Positions 23,406 to 32,735 of a stretch of 64,000 nt of DNA are shown here, in pieces (position 1 is the stretch's first letter; the number at the start of each line of letters is the position of its first letter). The stretch is taken from contig JAGWVC010000004.1 of the NCBI GenBank assembly GCA_018971065.1, forward strand, positions 1 through 64,000. Direction: 5' to 3'. Position numbers and translations under genes: made by a program. The notes beneath the pieces are model-generated. The model worked only from the letters and a program-made list of their open reading frames with translations, was not told the DNA's origin and ran no database searches. Source of the stretch: Sphingomonadales bacterium. GTDB lineage: Bacteria > Pseudomonadota > Alphaproteobacteria > Sphingomonadales > Sphingomonadaceae.

Positions 23406-25535
23406 ATGCGCATGGCACGAGTCATCGGGACGGCAACCTTGGCCCTGCTCGCCAACGCCCCCGCCCGGACCACCCACCCCGTCGCCGTCGATTTCTACCA
23501 CGGCACGCAAGTCCGCGATCCGCAACGCTGGCTGGAGGACGGCAAGGAACCGGCGGTCAAGGCCTGGGTCGCCGCCCAGAACGCCACATCCCGCAGCGTC
23601 CTCGACGCCAACCCCGATCGCCCCGCGATTGCCGCCGAACTCAAGTGGATCGATGCCCACCGCTCGGTATCGTTCGCCGCGCTCGATCAGGCTGGTGGGC
23701 GGCTGTTCGCGCTTATGTTTGTGCCCGGCGCCCAGCAGCCCAAACTCGTCACCCTGCCGCTCTCCGCCGATCCCGCCGCCCGCGCCGATGTGCTCGATCC
23801 GCTGAAACTGGCGCCCGATGGCGGTCTGGCGATCGACTGGTTCGTGCCGTCGCCCGATGGCACGCTGGTCGCCGTCAGCCTCTCGGCCAACGGCAGCGAG
23901 GACGGCACCCTGCACGTCTACGAGGTTGCCACCGGCAAGGAAGTGGAAGCGCCGGTGCCCCACGTGCAGTACCCCACCGCTGGCGGCTCGCTGGCGTGGA
24001 CGGCCGATGGCAAGGGCTACTGGTACACCCGTTTCCCCGGCGATGACGCCCCCGCCGAGGAGCGCCACTTCAATCAGTCCGCGTGGTTCCACCGCCTCGG
24101 CGTGCCGCACGCCGACGACGTGCGGGTCCTCGGCCCGAACGACGGCGTCCCCCGCACCGGCGAGATATTCCTCACCAATCCTGAGGGCGCGGGCAGGGCG
24201 CTCGCCTCGGTGCAATTGGGCGACGGCGGCGAATGGCAGCACTTTCTGCTCGGCGAAACCGGTGCGGAAAAGGCCATCGGCTACGACGCCAAGGTCAAGG
24301 CCGCCACACTGGCAAGGGATGGCACGCTCTACGCCATCGCCATGAAGGATTCGCCCAACGGCGCGGTCGTCCGGTTCGACCCCGGCAAGGCGGCACCCAC
24401 CGTGCTGGTCGCGCCCAGCGACACCGCGCTGCTGACCGGGGCCGGGGAACGTTCGCTGGTCGTTGCCGGCGGCCACTTGTGGTTCACCGCCATCGATGGC
24501 GGCCCCACCCGCCTGCTGCGCGTTCCGCTGGGGGGCGGCGCGCCCGAAACCGTGCCTACGCCTGACGTGTCCACCGTTTCCGACCTGCTGCCCATGCCGG
24601 GTGGCGACATGGTCTACCGCGTGCGCGGCTACTTGCGTCCCAGTGCCGTCCTGCGCTGGAGCGCGGCATCGCAATCCTCGGTCGAAACCCCGATCCGCAA
24701 CACCACGCCGGTCGATCTCTCCGGCTATGCCGTCTCGCGCCTCACCGCCACCTCCAAGGATGGCACCCCGATCCCGGTCACGCTGATCGAGGCCAGGGAC
24801 GCGAAGCACGACGGGACCATGCCCACGCTGCTTTATGGCTATGGCGGCTTCGGCATTTCCAGCGTGCCGTCATTGCTGTCCCCTATGGCGATGCTGTGGC
24901 TGAAATCCGGCGGCGCCTGGGCCATCGCCAACATTCGCGGCGGCGGCGAATATGGCGAACGCTGGCACCGCGCGGGAATGCTCACCGCCAAGCAGGCCGT
25001 GTTCGACGATTTCGCCGCAGCCGCCACGCTGCTGAAAACGCGGAAAGTCACCTCGGCGTCGCATCTTGCCTTGATGGGCGGCTCCAACGGCGGCCTGCTG
25101 ATGGGCGCCACGCTGACCCAGCACCCCGCCATTGCCAGGGCAGTGCTGTCGCAGGTGGGCATCTACGACATGCTGCGCACCGAACTCGATCCCAACGGCA
25201 GCTTCAACGTCGCCGAATACGGCTCGGTGAAAGACCCGGCGCAGTTCGCCGCGCTCTACGCCTACTCGCCGCTCCACCACGTCCGGCCCGGCGTGCAATA
25301 CCCGGCGGTGCTGCTGATGACCGGCGACAACGACGGCCGCGTCAACCCGATGCACAGCCGCAAGTTCGCCGCCGCACTTCAGGCCTCCGGCTCGAAGGCT
25401 CCCGTCCTGCTGCGCACCTCCGCGAAAGCCGGCCACGGCATGGGCTCCTCGCTGGATGAACAGGTCGCGCTCACCGCCGATGGCACGGCGTTCCTGTTCA
25501 CCCAGTTGGGGATGCGGCTGAAGCCGGTGCATTGA
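23406..25535 (+). CDS. Prolyl oligopeptidase family (S9A) serine peptidase
   Basis: This 709-residue peptidase has an N-terminal beta-propeller and a C-terminal alpha/beta-hydrolase domain. The catalytic triad is readable: S560 in GGSNGGL, D643 in GDNDGRV and H677 in AGHGMG. The oxyanion/entry loop phrase YGYGGFGIS precedes the hydrolase core. The N-terminus (MRMARVIGTATLALLANAPA) looks like a weak signal peptide, so a periplasmic location is possible. The ATG at 23406 has GGGAG eight bases upstream. It should cut short peptides after proline. It converges with the M3 peptidase gene, with 7 bp between the stop codons. Confidence 0.92.
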   Translation: MRMARVIGTATLALLANAPARTTHPVAVDFYHGTQVRDPQRWLEDGKEPAVKAWVAAQNATSRSVLDANPDRPAIAAELKWIDAHRSVSFAALDQAGGRLFALMFVPGAQQPKLVTLPLSADPAARADVLDPLKLAPDGGLAIDWFVPSPDGTLVAVSLSANGSEDGTLHVYEVATGKEVEAPVPHVQYPTAGGSLAWTADGKGYWYTRFPGDDAPAEERHFNQSAWFHRLGVPHADDVRVLGPNDGVPRTGEIFLTNPEGAGRALASVQLGDGGEWQHFLLGETGAEKAIGYDAKVKAATLARDGTLYAIAMKDSPNGAVVRFDPGKAAPTVLVAPSDTALLTGAGERSLVVAGGHLWFTAIDGGPTRLLRVPLGGGAPETVPTPDVSTVSDLLPMPGGDMVYRVRGYLRPSAVLRWSAASQSSVETPIRNTTPVDLSGYAVSRLTATSKDGTPIPVTLIEARDAKHDGTMPTLLYGYGGFGISSVPSLLSPMAMLWLKSGGAWAIANIRGGGEYGERWHRAGMLTAKQAVFDDFAAAATLLKTRKVTSASHLALMGGSNGGLLMGATLTQHPAIARAVLSQVGIYDMLRTELDPNGSFNVAEYGSVKDPAQFAALYAYSPLHHVRPGVQYPAVLLMTGDNDGRVNPMHSRKFAAALQASGSKAPVLLRTSAKAGHGMGSSLDEQVALTADGTAFLFTQLGMRLKPVH

Positions 25536-25542
25536 CGCCCGC

Positions 25543-27561
25543 TTACTGGTCCTTCGCCAGCTCCGCCTTGTAGGCATCCAGGCTGATCGGCCGGCCCAGG
25601 AAGCTTTGCACCAGTTCCGCCGCCGGCCTCGTGCCCCCCGGCGTCAGCACCAGCGCGCGATAACGCCGCGCCGTTGCCGCATCGCGCAGGCCATGCTTCC
25701 GGAACTCGGTGAACAGGTCGTCGGCAATCACCTTCGACCACTGGTAGGTGTAGTAATAGGCCGAATAGCCGGCCAGATGCGGGAAAGCGTCCTGCATCTG
25801 CACCCATTCGGGGTAGGGCATGATCGCGAACTTCGCGTCCAGCGCCCGCGCCGCCGCGCCCGGGTCCGCCGGCGCCGTGCCGCGATGGAAGTTCAGCGAT
25901 ATGTTCGACAGCCCGAACTGGCGCATGTCCTGCATTCCCCGGTCGAAATAGCGCGCCTTGTTCATCTTCTCGACCAGTTCGCGCGGGATCACCTTGCCGT
26001 CGGCGTTGCGCGCGAACCGGGCGATGGTGTCATAGTCATAGACCCATTCCTCCAGCATCTGCGACGGCGCCTCGACGAAGTCCCACTCTGTCGCCACCCC
26101 GCTCTGCCCGGCCCAGCGCGCGGTCTGCCCGCCGAAGATGTTGTGCAGCAGGTGGCCATATTCGTGCAGGAACGTCTCGACATCGTCGTGTTCCATCAGC
26201 TCCCTGCCGGCGGGCAGGTTCATCACCAGCGCCGCCACCGGGGTCGATCGCCCGGCAATTCCGTTGCGCAGCGGCATGGCGTTGGCATGTTCGTACTTGC
26301 CGGGGCGCGGATGCGAATCGAAATAGAACCGCCCCAGCAGCTTGCCCGGCTTGCCCGCCACCGGCGCATCGTACATCTCGTAGGCTTCCACCCCCGGGTC
26401 CCACACCGGCGTGTTCCACGGCTTGATGGACACCCCGAACAGGTCCTCGGTCAGCTTCAGGATGCCGTCGCGCACCGCCACGTAATTGAAGTACTGGCGC
26501 GCCTCCAGGCTGTCATAGGAATAGTCGCGCTTCTGGATCTGCTGCGACAGTCGCGCCCCGTCCCACACGTGGTAGGCGGTCGCGCCGGGATGATCGACCT
26601 GGTACAGCGCCAGCTTGCGCGCGTAATCCCGCTGCCCCGCCGGGCGGGCCACATCGCCCAGCCGGGTCAGCAGGCTGTCCACCTTTTCCGGCGTGTCCAG
26701 CATCTTGTCTTCCACCGCCAGCGTCGCGAAATCCTTGCGCCCCAGCAGATGCGCCAGTTCGTTGCGGGTGTTCAGCATGTCCTTCAGTACCGCATCGTTC
26801 ATCGGATAGGCGCGCGTCAGGTAGGCGCGATCGAGCCGCTCGCGCAGCGCGTCCGATTTCGCATAGGTCATCACTGGCGACAGGTCGGTATAGTCGGTGG
26901 CGATCACCACCTTGCCGTCCGCCCCCGGCTTGTGGCTGGCCAGGAAGTCGGCCGGCAGCCCGTCGAGTTCGGCCGGGTCGGCGGTCACGGTCTTGCGCCC
27001 ATCGGCGATGTTCTTGGTGAACGCGGTGCCCAGTTCGGCCGCCTTGTCGGCCAGCGCCTGCGCTTTTGCGCGCTGGTCCGCCGGCAGGCCGATGCCCGAA
27101 CGGTCGAACCCGGCGATCACCCGCGTCAGGTACAGCTTCGTCGCCGCATCGGCAGACTTCATCGGAATCGCCTTCAGCCGGTCGTACACCGGGCGTGACA
27201 GTGACAGCTTGTTGCCCTCGGCCGACAGCCGCACCTCGCAATCCTGCCCGGCCTTGCGCAGCGCATCGGTGGCGCCGGTCTCGCGATAGAGCGCCATCTC
27301 GCCCCCGGCCGCGCCCAGCAGGTTGGTCAGGTCGTCATAGGCCACCAGCGTCCGCGCCAGCGTCGCCGGGCCGGTCTCGGCGGCCAGCGCGGCATGGCGC
27401 CTGCCCGCTTCGGTCACATAGGCATCGCAGCGCGCGGTGATCTGTGCCGCATCCTTCGGCGCGCCGATCACATCGCCCAGGAACGCCTCGGTGGCGGTCG
27501 GCGCGGCCAGCGCGGGGGTGGATACGGCGGCGAGCAGCGCGGCAATCAGCGGACGGTTCAT
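25543..27561 (-). CDS. M3-family metallopeptidase (oligopeptidase/peptidyl-dipeptidase type)
   Basis: The 672-residue enzyme carries a signal peptide (MNRPLIAALLAAVSTPALA), so it acts in the periplasm. The zinc motif is H466-E467-Y-G-H470 within DDVETFLHEYGHLLHNIF. The third ligand is expected in the helix EAPSQMLEEW about 30 residues later. The segment YEHANAMPLRNGIAGR and the C-terminal helical lobe agree with family M3 (thimet oligopeptidase, Dcp). It should degrade short peptides to dipeptides or small fragments. It is divergent from rnr with a 142-bp gap. With the neighbouring S9 peptidase it forms a peptide-scavenging pair, by inference. Confidence 0.92.
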   Translation of the reverse strand: MNRPLIAALLAAVSTPALAAPTATEAFLGDVIGAPKDAAQITARCDAYVTEAGRRHAALAAETGPATLARTLVAYDDLTNLLGAAGGEMALYRETGATDALRKAGQDCEVRLSAEGNKLSLSRPVYDRLKAIPMKSADAATKLYLTRVIAGFDRSGIGLPADQRAKAQALADKAAELGTAFTKNIADGRKTVTADPAELDGLPADFLASHKPGADGKVVIATDYTDLSPVMTYAKSDALRERLDRAYLTRAYPMNDAVLKDMLNTRNELAHLLGRKDFATLAVEDKMLDTPEKVDSLLTRLGDVARPAGQRDYARKLALYQVDHPGATAYHVWDGARLSQQIQKRDYSYDSLEARQYFNYVAVRDGILKLTEDLFGVSIKPWNTPVWDPGVEAYEMYDAPVAGKPGKLLGRFYFDSHPRPGKYEHANAMPLRNGIAGRSTPVAALVMNLPAGRELMEHDDVETFLHEYGHLLHNIFGGQTARWAGQSGVATEWDFVEAPSQMLEEWVYDYDTIARFARNADGKVIPRELVEKMNKARYFDRGMQDMRQFGLSNISLNFHRGTAPADPGAAARALDAKFAIMPYPEWVQMQDAFPHLAGYSAYYYTYQWSKVIADDLFTEFRKHGLRDAATARRYRALVLTPGGTRPAAELVQSFLGRPISLDAYKAELAKDQ

Positions 27562-27703
27562 GCGGGGACAGGCCTTTGCGGAAGGGGTAAATGGCGGCGA
27601 AGCTAGGCCCAGCATGACAGCCCCGCAATCACGCGCCAAGTCGTTCGTCGAGCGCGATCAGCGGTTCGTTGTGTTCGGCGGCATTTGCGGCCACATGGGC
27701 GGG

Positions 27704-29983
27704 ATGACACGCACACCGAAACCCGCGGGCGGATTGCCCAGCCGCCAGCAGGTCCTCGACTTCATCGCCAACTCGCCCACTGCGGCGGGCAAGCGCGAGA
27801 TCGCCCGAGCCTTCGGGCTGCAGGGGCACGAGAAGATCCAGTTGAAAGCGCTGCTGAAGGACATGGCCGAGGAAGGGCTGATCGACGGCAAGCGCACCGC
27901 CTTTCACAAGATGGGCGGCGTGCCCAGGGTCACCGTGCTGCGCGTCGTCGGCATCGAGGAGGGCGAGCCGATGGCCGTGCCCGACACATGGGAGGCCGAC
28001 AGCGGCATAGTCCCGCCGCGCCTGCGGATCATCGAGCGCAAGGGCCGCGACAGGAAGGGCGCCCCGATGCCCGCGCTGCGCCCCGGTGATCGCGTGCTTG
28101 CCCGCACCGAGGAAACCGGCACCGGCTGGATCGCCCACCCGATGAAGAAGTTGCCCGCCGCAGAGGAATCGCTGCTCGGCGTGGTTGAACGTGACGGCGC
28201 CGGCAAGTTCTGGCTGGCCCCGGTGGACAAGCGCGTGCGCAATTCCTCGCCGATTTCCGACATCGCCGGCGCCGAACCCGGGCAGCTCGTGCTGGCGGAA
28301 CCGGCGGGCCGCAGCCCCCGCGCCGGGGTCAGGGTCACCGCCGTGCTGGGTGATCCGCTGGCGCCCAAAGCGTTCAGCCTGATCGCCATCCACAAGCACG
28401 GCATCCCTGACGTCTTCGCCGAGGAAACGCTGTCCGAAGGCGAAGTTTCCGCGAAACTCCCGCTCAGCGAAGCCCACCGCGAGGATCTCACCGCACTGCC
28501 GATCGTGGCCATCGACCCCGTTGACGCGCGCGACCACGACGACGCGATCTGGGCCGAGCCTGACGGCGAAGGCGGCTGGCGCGCGCTTGTCGCCATTGCC
28601 GACGTGTCGTTCTACGTCCGCCCCGGCGGCGCGCTCGACCGCGAGGCGCGCAAGCGCGGCAATTCGGTCTACTTCCCCGATCGCGTCGTGCCGATGCTGC
28701 CCGAGGTGCTCTCGGCCGATGTCTGCTCGCTGCGCGGCGGCGTCACCCGCGCGGCGATGGCCTGCCACCTGGCGATCGACAGCAAGGGCCGCGTCAAGGA
28801 ATTCCGCTTCACCCGCGCGCTGGTGAAAATCCACGAGGTAATCGCCTACGAGGAAGCCCAGGCGCGCATCGACGAAGGCAGGGCGCAGCCGCACCTCATG
28901 CACCTCTGGGATGCGTGGAAGGCGCTCGACCGCGCCCGGCAGGATCGCGACCCGCTGGAACTCGAACTCCCCGAACGCCGCGTCGTCCTCGATGCGCAGG
29001 GCAAGATCGCCGAAATCGCCCTGCGCGAACGGCTCGATGCGCACCGCGTGGTCGAGGATTTCATGATCGCCGCCAACGTCGCCGCCGCCAAGGCGCTGGA
29101 GGCCAAGGCCGCCCCGGTGGTCTACCGCGTCCACGAGGCCCCCAGCCGCGAAAAGCTGATGGCGCTGAAGGACTACCTCGCCACCTTCGACAAGAAGCTC
29201 GCGCTTGGTCAGGTCATCACCCCCGGCCTGTTCAACCGGATGCTGAAGGATATCGCCGATGAGTCCGAAAAGGCGTTGATCATGGAGGCGGTGCTGCGCA
29301 GCCAGACCCAGGCCTACTACGGCCCGCGCAACGCCGGGCACTTCGGCCTCTCGCTGGGTTCCTATGCCCACTTCACCTCGCCGATCCGCCGCTATGCCGA
29401 CTTGCTGGTCCACCGCGCGCTGGTCGATGCCTATGGGCTGGAACAACCGAGACCCCAGGCTGACGTGCCCGCAACCTCGGGCCTGTCGGATCGCGACCGC
29501 GCCGACCTGTCGCGCGTTTCCGAAGCGATCAGCGGCGCCGAACGCCGCGCGATGGCGGCCGAGCGCGAGACCATCGACCGCTACGTCGCCGCCTGGCTGG
29601 CATCGCGCGTCGGCGAGGTGTTCGATTGCCGCGTCACCGGCGTCCAGAAGTTCGGCCTGTTCGCCACCATCCTCGGCCTCGGCGGCGATGGCCTCGTCCC
29701 GGTCTCGGTGCTGGGTGACGAGCGGTTCCACTACGACGAGCGCGCGCAGGTGCTGGCGGGCGAGCACACCGGCACCACGTTCGCGATCGGTGACAAGCTG
29801 CGCCTGCGGCTGGCCGAAGCTAACCCGTTGACCGGCGCGCTGAAGTTCGAGCCGGAGGACAGCCAGGGCGCCATCGAACCGCGCGGTCGCCCGCAACCCG
29901 GCCCGCTGAAGAAGAAAGGCGCCCACTTCACCGGCAAGCGCGGCCGCCCCGGCAATATCCGCCATCAGGGCCGGCGAAAGTAG
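27704..29983 (+). CDS. rnr: Ribonuclease R
   Basis: This is a 759-residue processive 3'-5' exoribonuclease of the RNB family. In order it has an N-terminal winged-helix region (KREIARAFGLQGHEKIQLKA), cold-shock domains, the RNB catalytic domain and a C-terminal S1 domain. The RNB signature is ALPIVAIDPVDARDHDDAIW, with the metal-binding aspartates. HFTSPIRRYADLLVHRAL follows later. The S1 part reads VFDCRVTGVQKFGLFATI. A basic tail (KKKGAHFTGKRGRPGN) ends the protein, as in many RNase R. The ATG at 27704 is preferred. An in-frame ATG nine bases upstream is an alternative. The stop codon is 1 bp from the end of the convergent methyltransferase gene. Confidence 0.95.
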   Translation: MTRTPKPAGGLPSRQQVLDFIANSPTAAGKREIARAFGLQGHEKIQLKALLKDMAEEGLIDGKRTAFHKMGGVPRVTVLRVVGIEEGEPMAVPDTWEADSGIVPPRLRIIERKGRDRKGAPMPALRPGDRVLARTEETGTGWIAHPMKKLPAAEESLLGVVERDGAGKFWLAPVDKRVRNSSPISDIAGAEPGQLVLAEPAGRSPRAGVRVTAVLGDPLAPKAFSLIAIHKHGIPDVFAEETLSEGEVSAKLPLSEAHREDLTALPIVAIDPVDARDHDDAIWAEPDGEGGWRALVAIADVSFYVRPGGALDREARKRGNSVYFPDRVVPMLPEVLSADVCSLRGGVTRAAMACHLAIDSKGRVKEFRFTRALVKIHEVIAYEEAQARIDEGRAQPHLMHLWDAWKALDRARQDRDPLELELPERRVVLDAQGKIAEIALRERLDAHRVVEDFMIAANVAAAKALEAKAAPVVYRVHEAPSREKLMALKDYLATFDKKLALGQVITPGLFNRMLKDIADESEKALIMEAVLRSQTQAYYGPRNAGHFGLSLGSYAHFTSPIRRYADLLVHRALVDAYGLEQPRPQADVPATSGLSDRDRADLSRVSEAISGAERRAMAAERETIDRYVAAWLASRVGEVFDCRVTGVQKFGLFATILGLGGDGLVPVSVLGDERFHYDERAQVLAGEHTGTTFAIGDKLRLRLAEANPLTGALKFEPEDSQGAIEPRGRPQPGPLKKKGAHFTGKRGRPGNIRHQGRRK

Positions 29984-29984
29984 C

Positions 29985-30785
29985 TCAGCCCAACCCTGCC
30001 AGCACCTCGTAAGCCAGCACCGCCCCGGCCACGGCGGCGTTCAGGCTGTCCGCGCGCCCCTTCATCGGCATCGTCACCCGCAGGTCGCAGGCCAGTTCGT
30101 ATTCCTCGGGCAGCCCGCGCGATTCGTTGCCGATCATCACGAAGCACGGCGCCGCATAAGCAGCCCCGCGATAGGGCACGGCATCGCGCAAGCTGGCGGC
30201 AACCAGTTGCCCCGGCCCGCCCCGCAGCCACGGCAGGAATTCGTCCCACCGCGCTTGAGCAATCTTCTGGGTGAACACCGCCCCCATGCTGGCCCGCACC
30301 GCCTCGGCCGAGAACGGATCGGCACAATCGTCCAGCAGGATCAACCCGCCCGCGCCCACCGCGTCGCCGGTGCGCAGCATCGTGCCCAGATTGCCGGGAT
30401 CGCGCATCGCCTGCGCCACCAGCCAGATCGGCGCGGCGCTGCGGTCCAGCGCGCCCAGCCCGGTGTCCCATTCGGCGAACACGCCGGTCACCGCCTGCGG
30501 GTTTTCCTTGCCGGTGATCTTGGTCAGGATGTCGGCGCTGGTCTCCACCACGTCGCCGCCGGCCGCCAGCACATCGGCCTCCAGCCCGGCCAGCAGCGGA
30601 TGCGCGTCGCGCCCGGTGGCCATCACCAGCATTTCGGGCAGGCGTCCGCCCGCGCGCGCATCGGTCAGCAGCCGCAGCCCTTCGGCCAGGAACTTCCCCT
30701 CGCGCCGCCGGTGCTTCTTGTCGCGCAGCGAACGCAGGAACTTTACCGTGGGGTTGGAAAACCCGGTGATTTCGCGCCGACCCAT
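29985..30785 (-). CDS. SpoU/TrmH-family RNA 2'-O-methyltransferase
   Basis: The 266-residue enzyme has an N-terminal RNA-binding substrate domain (KFLRSLRDKKHRRREGKFLAEG) and a C-terminal SPOUT knot. The SPOUT motifs are DPGNLGTMLRTGDAVGA (motif 1), MIGNESRGLPEE (motif 2) and MPMKGRADSLNAAVAGAVL (motif 3, SAM knot). It methylates a ribose in rRNA or tRNA. The exact site is not predictable, with RlmB-like or TrmH-like roles most likely. The ATG at 30785 gives a full-length family protein. It is downstream of the HPr gene on the same strand, separated by the structured repeat at 30800-30943. Confidence 0.9.
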   Translation of the reverse strand: MGRREITGFSNPTVKFLRSLRDKKHRRREGKFLAEGLRLLTDARAGGRLPEMLVMATGRDAHPLLAGLEADVLAAGGDVVETSADILTKITGKENPQAVTGVFAEWDTGLGALDRSAAPIWLVAQAMRDPGNLGTMLRTGDAVGAGGLILLDDCADPFSAEAVRASMGAVFTQKIAQARWDEFLPWLRGGPGQLVAASLRDAVPYRGAAYAAPCFVMIGNESRGLPEEYELACDLRVTMPMKGRADSLNAAVAGAVLAYEVLAGLG

Positions 30786-30799
30786 TTATGTACGACAAC

Positions 30800-30943
30800 A
30801 GGGCATGGTGAGATTTGGGTCAGGGCGGAGCGAGAATGGGTGGCCGTGAGAACCGGCGCGCAGCGTACTTCCGGTACGTGAGCACCGGAAGCGCAGCGGA
30901 CGCCCGTTCGCAGCCCGCCCTGGGGCAAATATCGCCATGCCCT
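30800..30943. repeat. 144-bp structured inverted-repeat element
   Basis: The outer arms AGGGCATGG (30800-30808) and CCATGCCCT (30935-30943) are perfect complements. A second pair, AGGGCGG (30822-30828) and CCGCCCT (30915-30921), is also perfect. A central hairpin pairs CTTCCGGT (30868-30875) with ACCGGAAG (30884-30891). All pairs nest in the correct order, so the element can fold into a single long imperfect hairpin. It fills almost the whole gap between the HPr and SpoU genes, and its end overlaps the HPr stop codon. From memory, similar sequences occur as dispersed repeats in sphingomonads. Confidence 0.65.
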
Positions 30944-31220
30944 AGTCCTCGCCGAATCCGTCCACGACGAGCCCGACCAGCTTGGCCAGCGCCGATTCGG
31001 CATCCTCGCCGCTGACGCTGATGTCGATATCGTCGCCCCGCGCGGCACCCAGCATCATCAGCCCCAGGATCGATCCGCCGGCCGCCTCGTTGCCGTCCTT
31101 GCGCACCATCACCGCGATGCCGTCGGGCAGCTTTGCCACGGTGTTGACGAACTTGGCGCTGGCCCGCGCGTGCAGGCCCTTGGCATTGACGATGGTGACG
31201 GTCTGCGAAAGCTCTCCCAT
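30942..31220 (-). CDS. ptsH: HPr-family phosphocarrier (nitrogen-type PTS, NPr-like)
   Basis: This is a 92-residue cytosolic phosphocarrier. H17 in AKGLHARAS is the residue phosphorylated by enzyme I, and S50 in AAGGSILGLMML is the site used by HPr kinase. The gene lies after the mannose-type EIIA with a 14-bp gap, in the conserved alphaproteobacterial chvI-chvG-hprK-rapZ-EIIA-HPr order. There is no sugar permease, so the system is regulatory. It senses carbon/nitrogen status rather than transporting sugar (family knowledge). Enzyme I is not in the window. Confidence 0.93.
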   Translation of the reverse strand: MGELSQTVTIVNAKGLHARASAKFVNTVAKLPDGIAVMVRKDGNEAAGGSILGLMMLGAARGDDIDISVSGEDAESALAKLVGLVVDGFGED

Positions 31221-31234
31221 GAGCCCACCCCTTT

Positions 31235-31639
31235 TTATGCGTCCTGGCCCAGAAACTCGCTGGCAATGGTGATGTAGTTGCGCCCGGCGTCGCGCGCGGC
31301 GGCCACCGCGGCCTTGACGTTGCCGGTCTTGCGCGCGCCCGCCAGGCGGATCAGCATCGGCAGGTTGATCCCCGCGATCACCTCCACCTTGCCTGCGTCC
31401 ATCAGCGAGATCGCCAGGTTCGACGGAGTGCCCCCGAACAGGTCGGTCAGGATGATCGCGCCATCGCCGCTGTTCACGGCCTTGATGGCATCGGCAATCT
31501 CGCGCCGGCGCTTCTCGGCGTCGTCGTTGGGGCCGATGCACACCGTGGCAACCGCGTCCTGGCGGCCGACCACATGTTCCATCGCATGCACGAATTCCTC
31601 GGCCAGGCGGCCGTGAGTGACCAGGATCATGCCGATCAT
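31235..31639 (-). CDS. Mannose-type PTS EIIA regulatory protein
   Basis: The 134-residue protein matches the EIIA domain of the mannose family. H9 in ILVTHGRLA is the phosphorylation site, and TDLFGGTPSNLA is a conserved loop. It is a free-standing EIIA without EIIB or EIIC, which is the usual form in alphaproteobacteria, where it acts as a regulatory phosphate sink. The ATG at 31639 is preferred. A TTG four codons upstream directly abuts the GGAG ribosome binding site and is therefore unlikely. The 14-bp gap to the HPr gene shows cotranscription. Confidence 0.9.
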   Translation of the reverse strand: MIGMILVTHGRLAEEFVHAMEHVVGRQDAVATVCIGPNDDAEKRRREIADAIKAVNSGDGAIILTDLFGGTPSNLAISLMDAGKVEVIAGINLPMLIRLAGARKTGNVKAAVAAARDAGRNYITIASEFLGQDA

Positions 31640-31724
31640 GGGATGAGGCAACTCCGAGAATCAGGCCGCAGCCCCGGGAATACCGGGGTCTTGGCGGACA
31701 GCAGGCGAGGGCCTGTACACGCGA

Positions 31725-32654
31725 TCATCGCGGGGTGGAACCCTCGACGAGATCGGCCGCGCGCGATCCCAGGTTGCGGTGCAGCATTGTGGGCGAAAAA
31801 CCGGCCTCGCGCAAGGCCGCACCGATCCGTTCGGCCATGTACACCGAACGATGGCGGCCGCCGGTGCAACCGAACGCGATGTGGACATAGGCTTTGCCCT
31901 GCGCCTTGAAGCGGGGCAGCACCAGCAGCAGCAGGTCGCGGATGCGGGTGAAGGCTTCGTCGAACGCGGGGTCGCGGCGGATGAAATCGCCCACCGGCGC
32001 ATCCTGCCCGGTCTGCGGGCGCAATTCGGCATCCCAGTGCGGATTGTCCAGGAACCGCATGTCGAACACGAAATCGGCCACCGGCGGCATCCCGCGCGAA
32101 AAACCGAAGCTGGTGACGGTGACGGTCAGGTCAGGCCCGGTGTCGAGCGCGAACTGTTCACGGACCTTCTGCTGCAGGTCGTTGCTGGTGAACGCGGTGG
32201 TGTTGATCACCATGTCCGCCCAGCGCCGCAGCGCTTCCATGTTGTCGCGCTCCAGCGCGATCCCGCTGGTGGCGGGCATATCCGCCGCCAGCGGATGGCG
32301 CCGCCGCGTCTCGTTGTAGCGGCGCTGCAGTTCCCCGGACGAGCAGTCGAGGAACATCGTCGTGATTTCCAGATCGGCGCGGCGGGTCAGCCGCTTGACC
32401 AGTTCGATCACCGCATGGGGATCGAACCCGCGCGTGCGCGAATCGAAGCCGATTGCCAGCGGATGGGCCTGGCTCTGGTTGCCGTCGGGCGAATCGATCA
32501 GGCGTTGCAGCAGGCGGATCGGGAAATTGTCGATCGCCTCCCACCCCAGGTCCTCCAGCGTGCGCAGCGCCGTCGTCTTGCCGGCGCCCAGCACGCCGGT
32601 GACAAGCAGGATGCGCTGGCGCGGCGCGGCGCGGCTGGAAGACTCGGCGACCAT
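31725..32654 (-). CDS. rapZ: RapZ-family P-loop nucleotide-binding protein / RNase adapter
   Basis: The 309-residue protein has a Walker A motif GVLGAGKTT (residues 20-28) in the N-terminal kinase-like domain. The C-terminal part carries the family signature AFGCTGGRHRSVYMAERI, typical of RapZ/YvcJ. In E. coli RapZ binds small RNAs and RNase E to control GlmS. In alphaproteobacteria it is conserved beside hprK and PTS genes, with a role less well studied. The ATG at 32654 is preceded by GGACATGG. An 81-bp gap separates it from hprK. Confidence 0.92.
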   Translation of the reverse strand: MVAESSSRAAPRQRILLVTGVLGAGKTTALRTLEDLGWEAIDNFPIRLLQRLIDSPDGNQSQAHPLAIGFDSRTRGFDPHAVIELVKRLTRRADLEITTMFLDCSSGELQRRYNETRRRHPLAADMPATSGIALERDNMEALRRWADMVINTTAFTSNDLQQKVREQFALDTGPDLTVTVTSFGFSRGMPPVADFVFDMRFLDNPHWDAELRPQTGQDAPVGDFIRRDPAFDEAFTRIRDLLLLVLPRFKAQGKAYVHIAFGCTGGRHRSVYMAERIGAALREAGFSPTMLHRNLGSRAADLVEGSTPR

Positions 32655-32735
32655 GTCCGGGTCCTTGCGCTGCTTCCGCGCAAAAGGGAAGGGGGGTGTG
32701 CGGGCGATGTTCCGGGCGGGGACAGTCGTCTGCTG

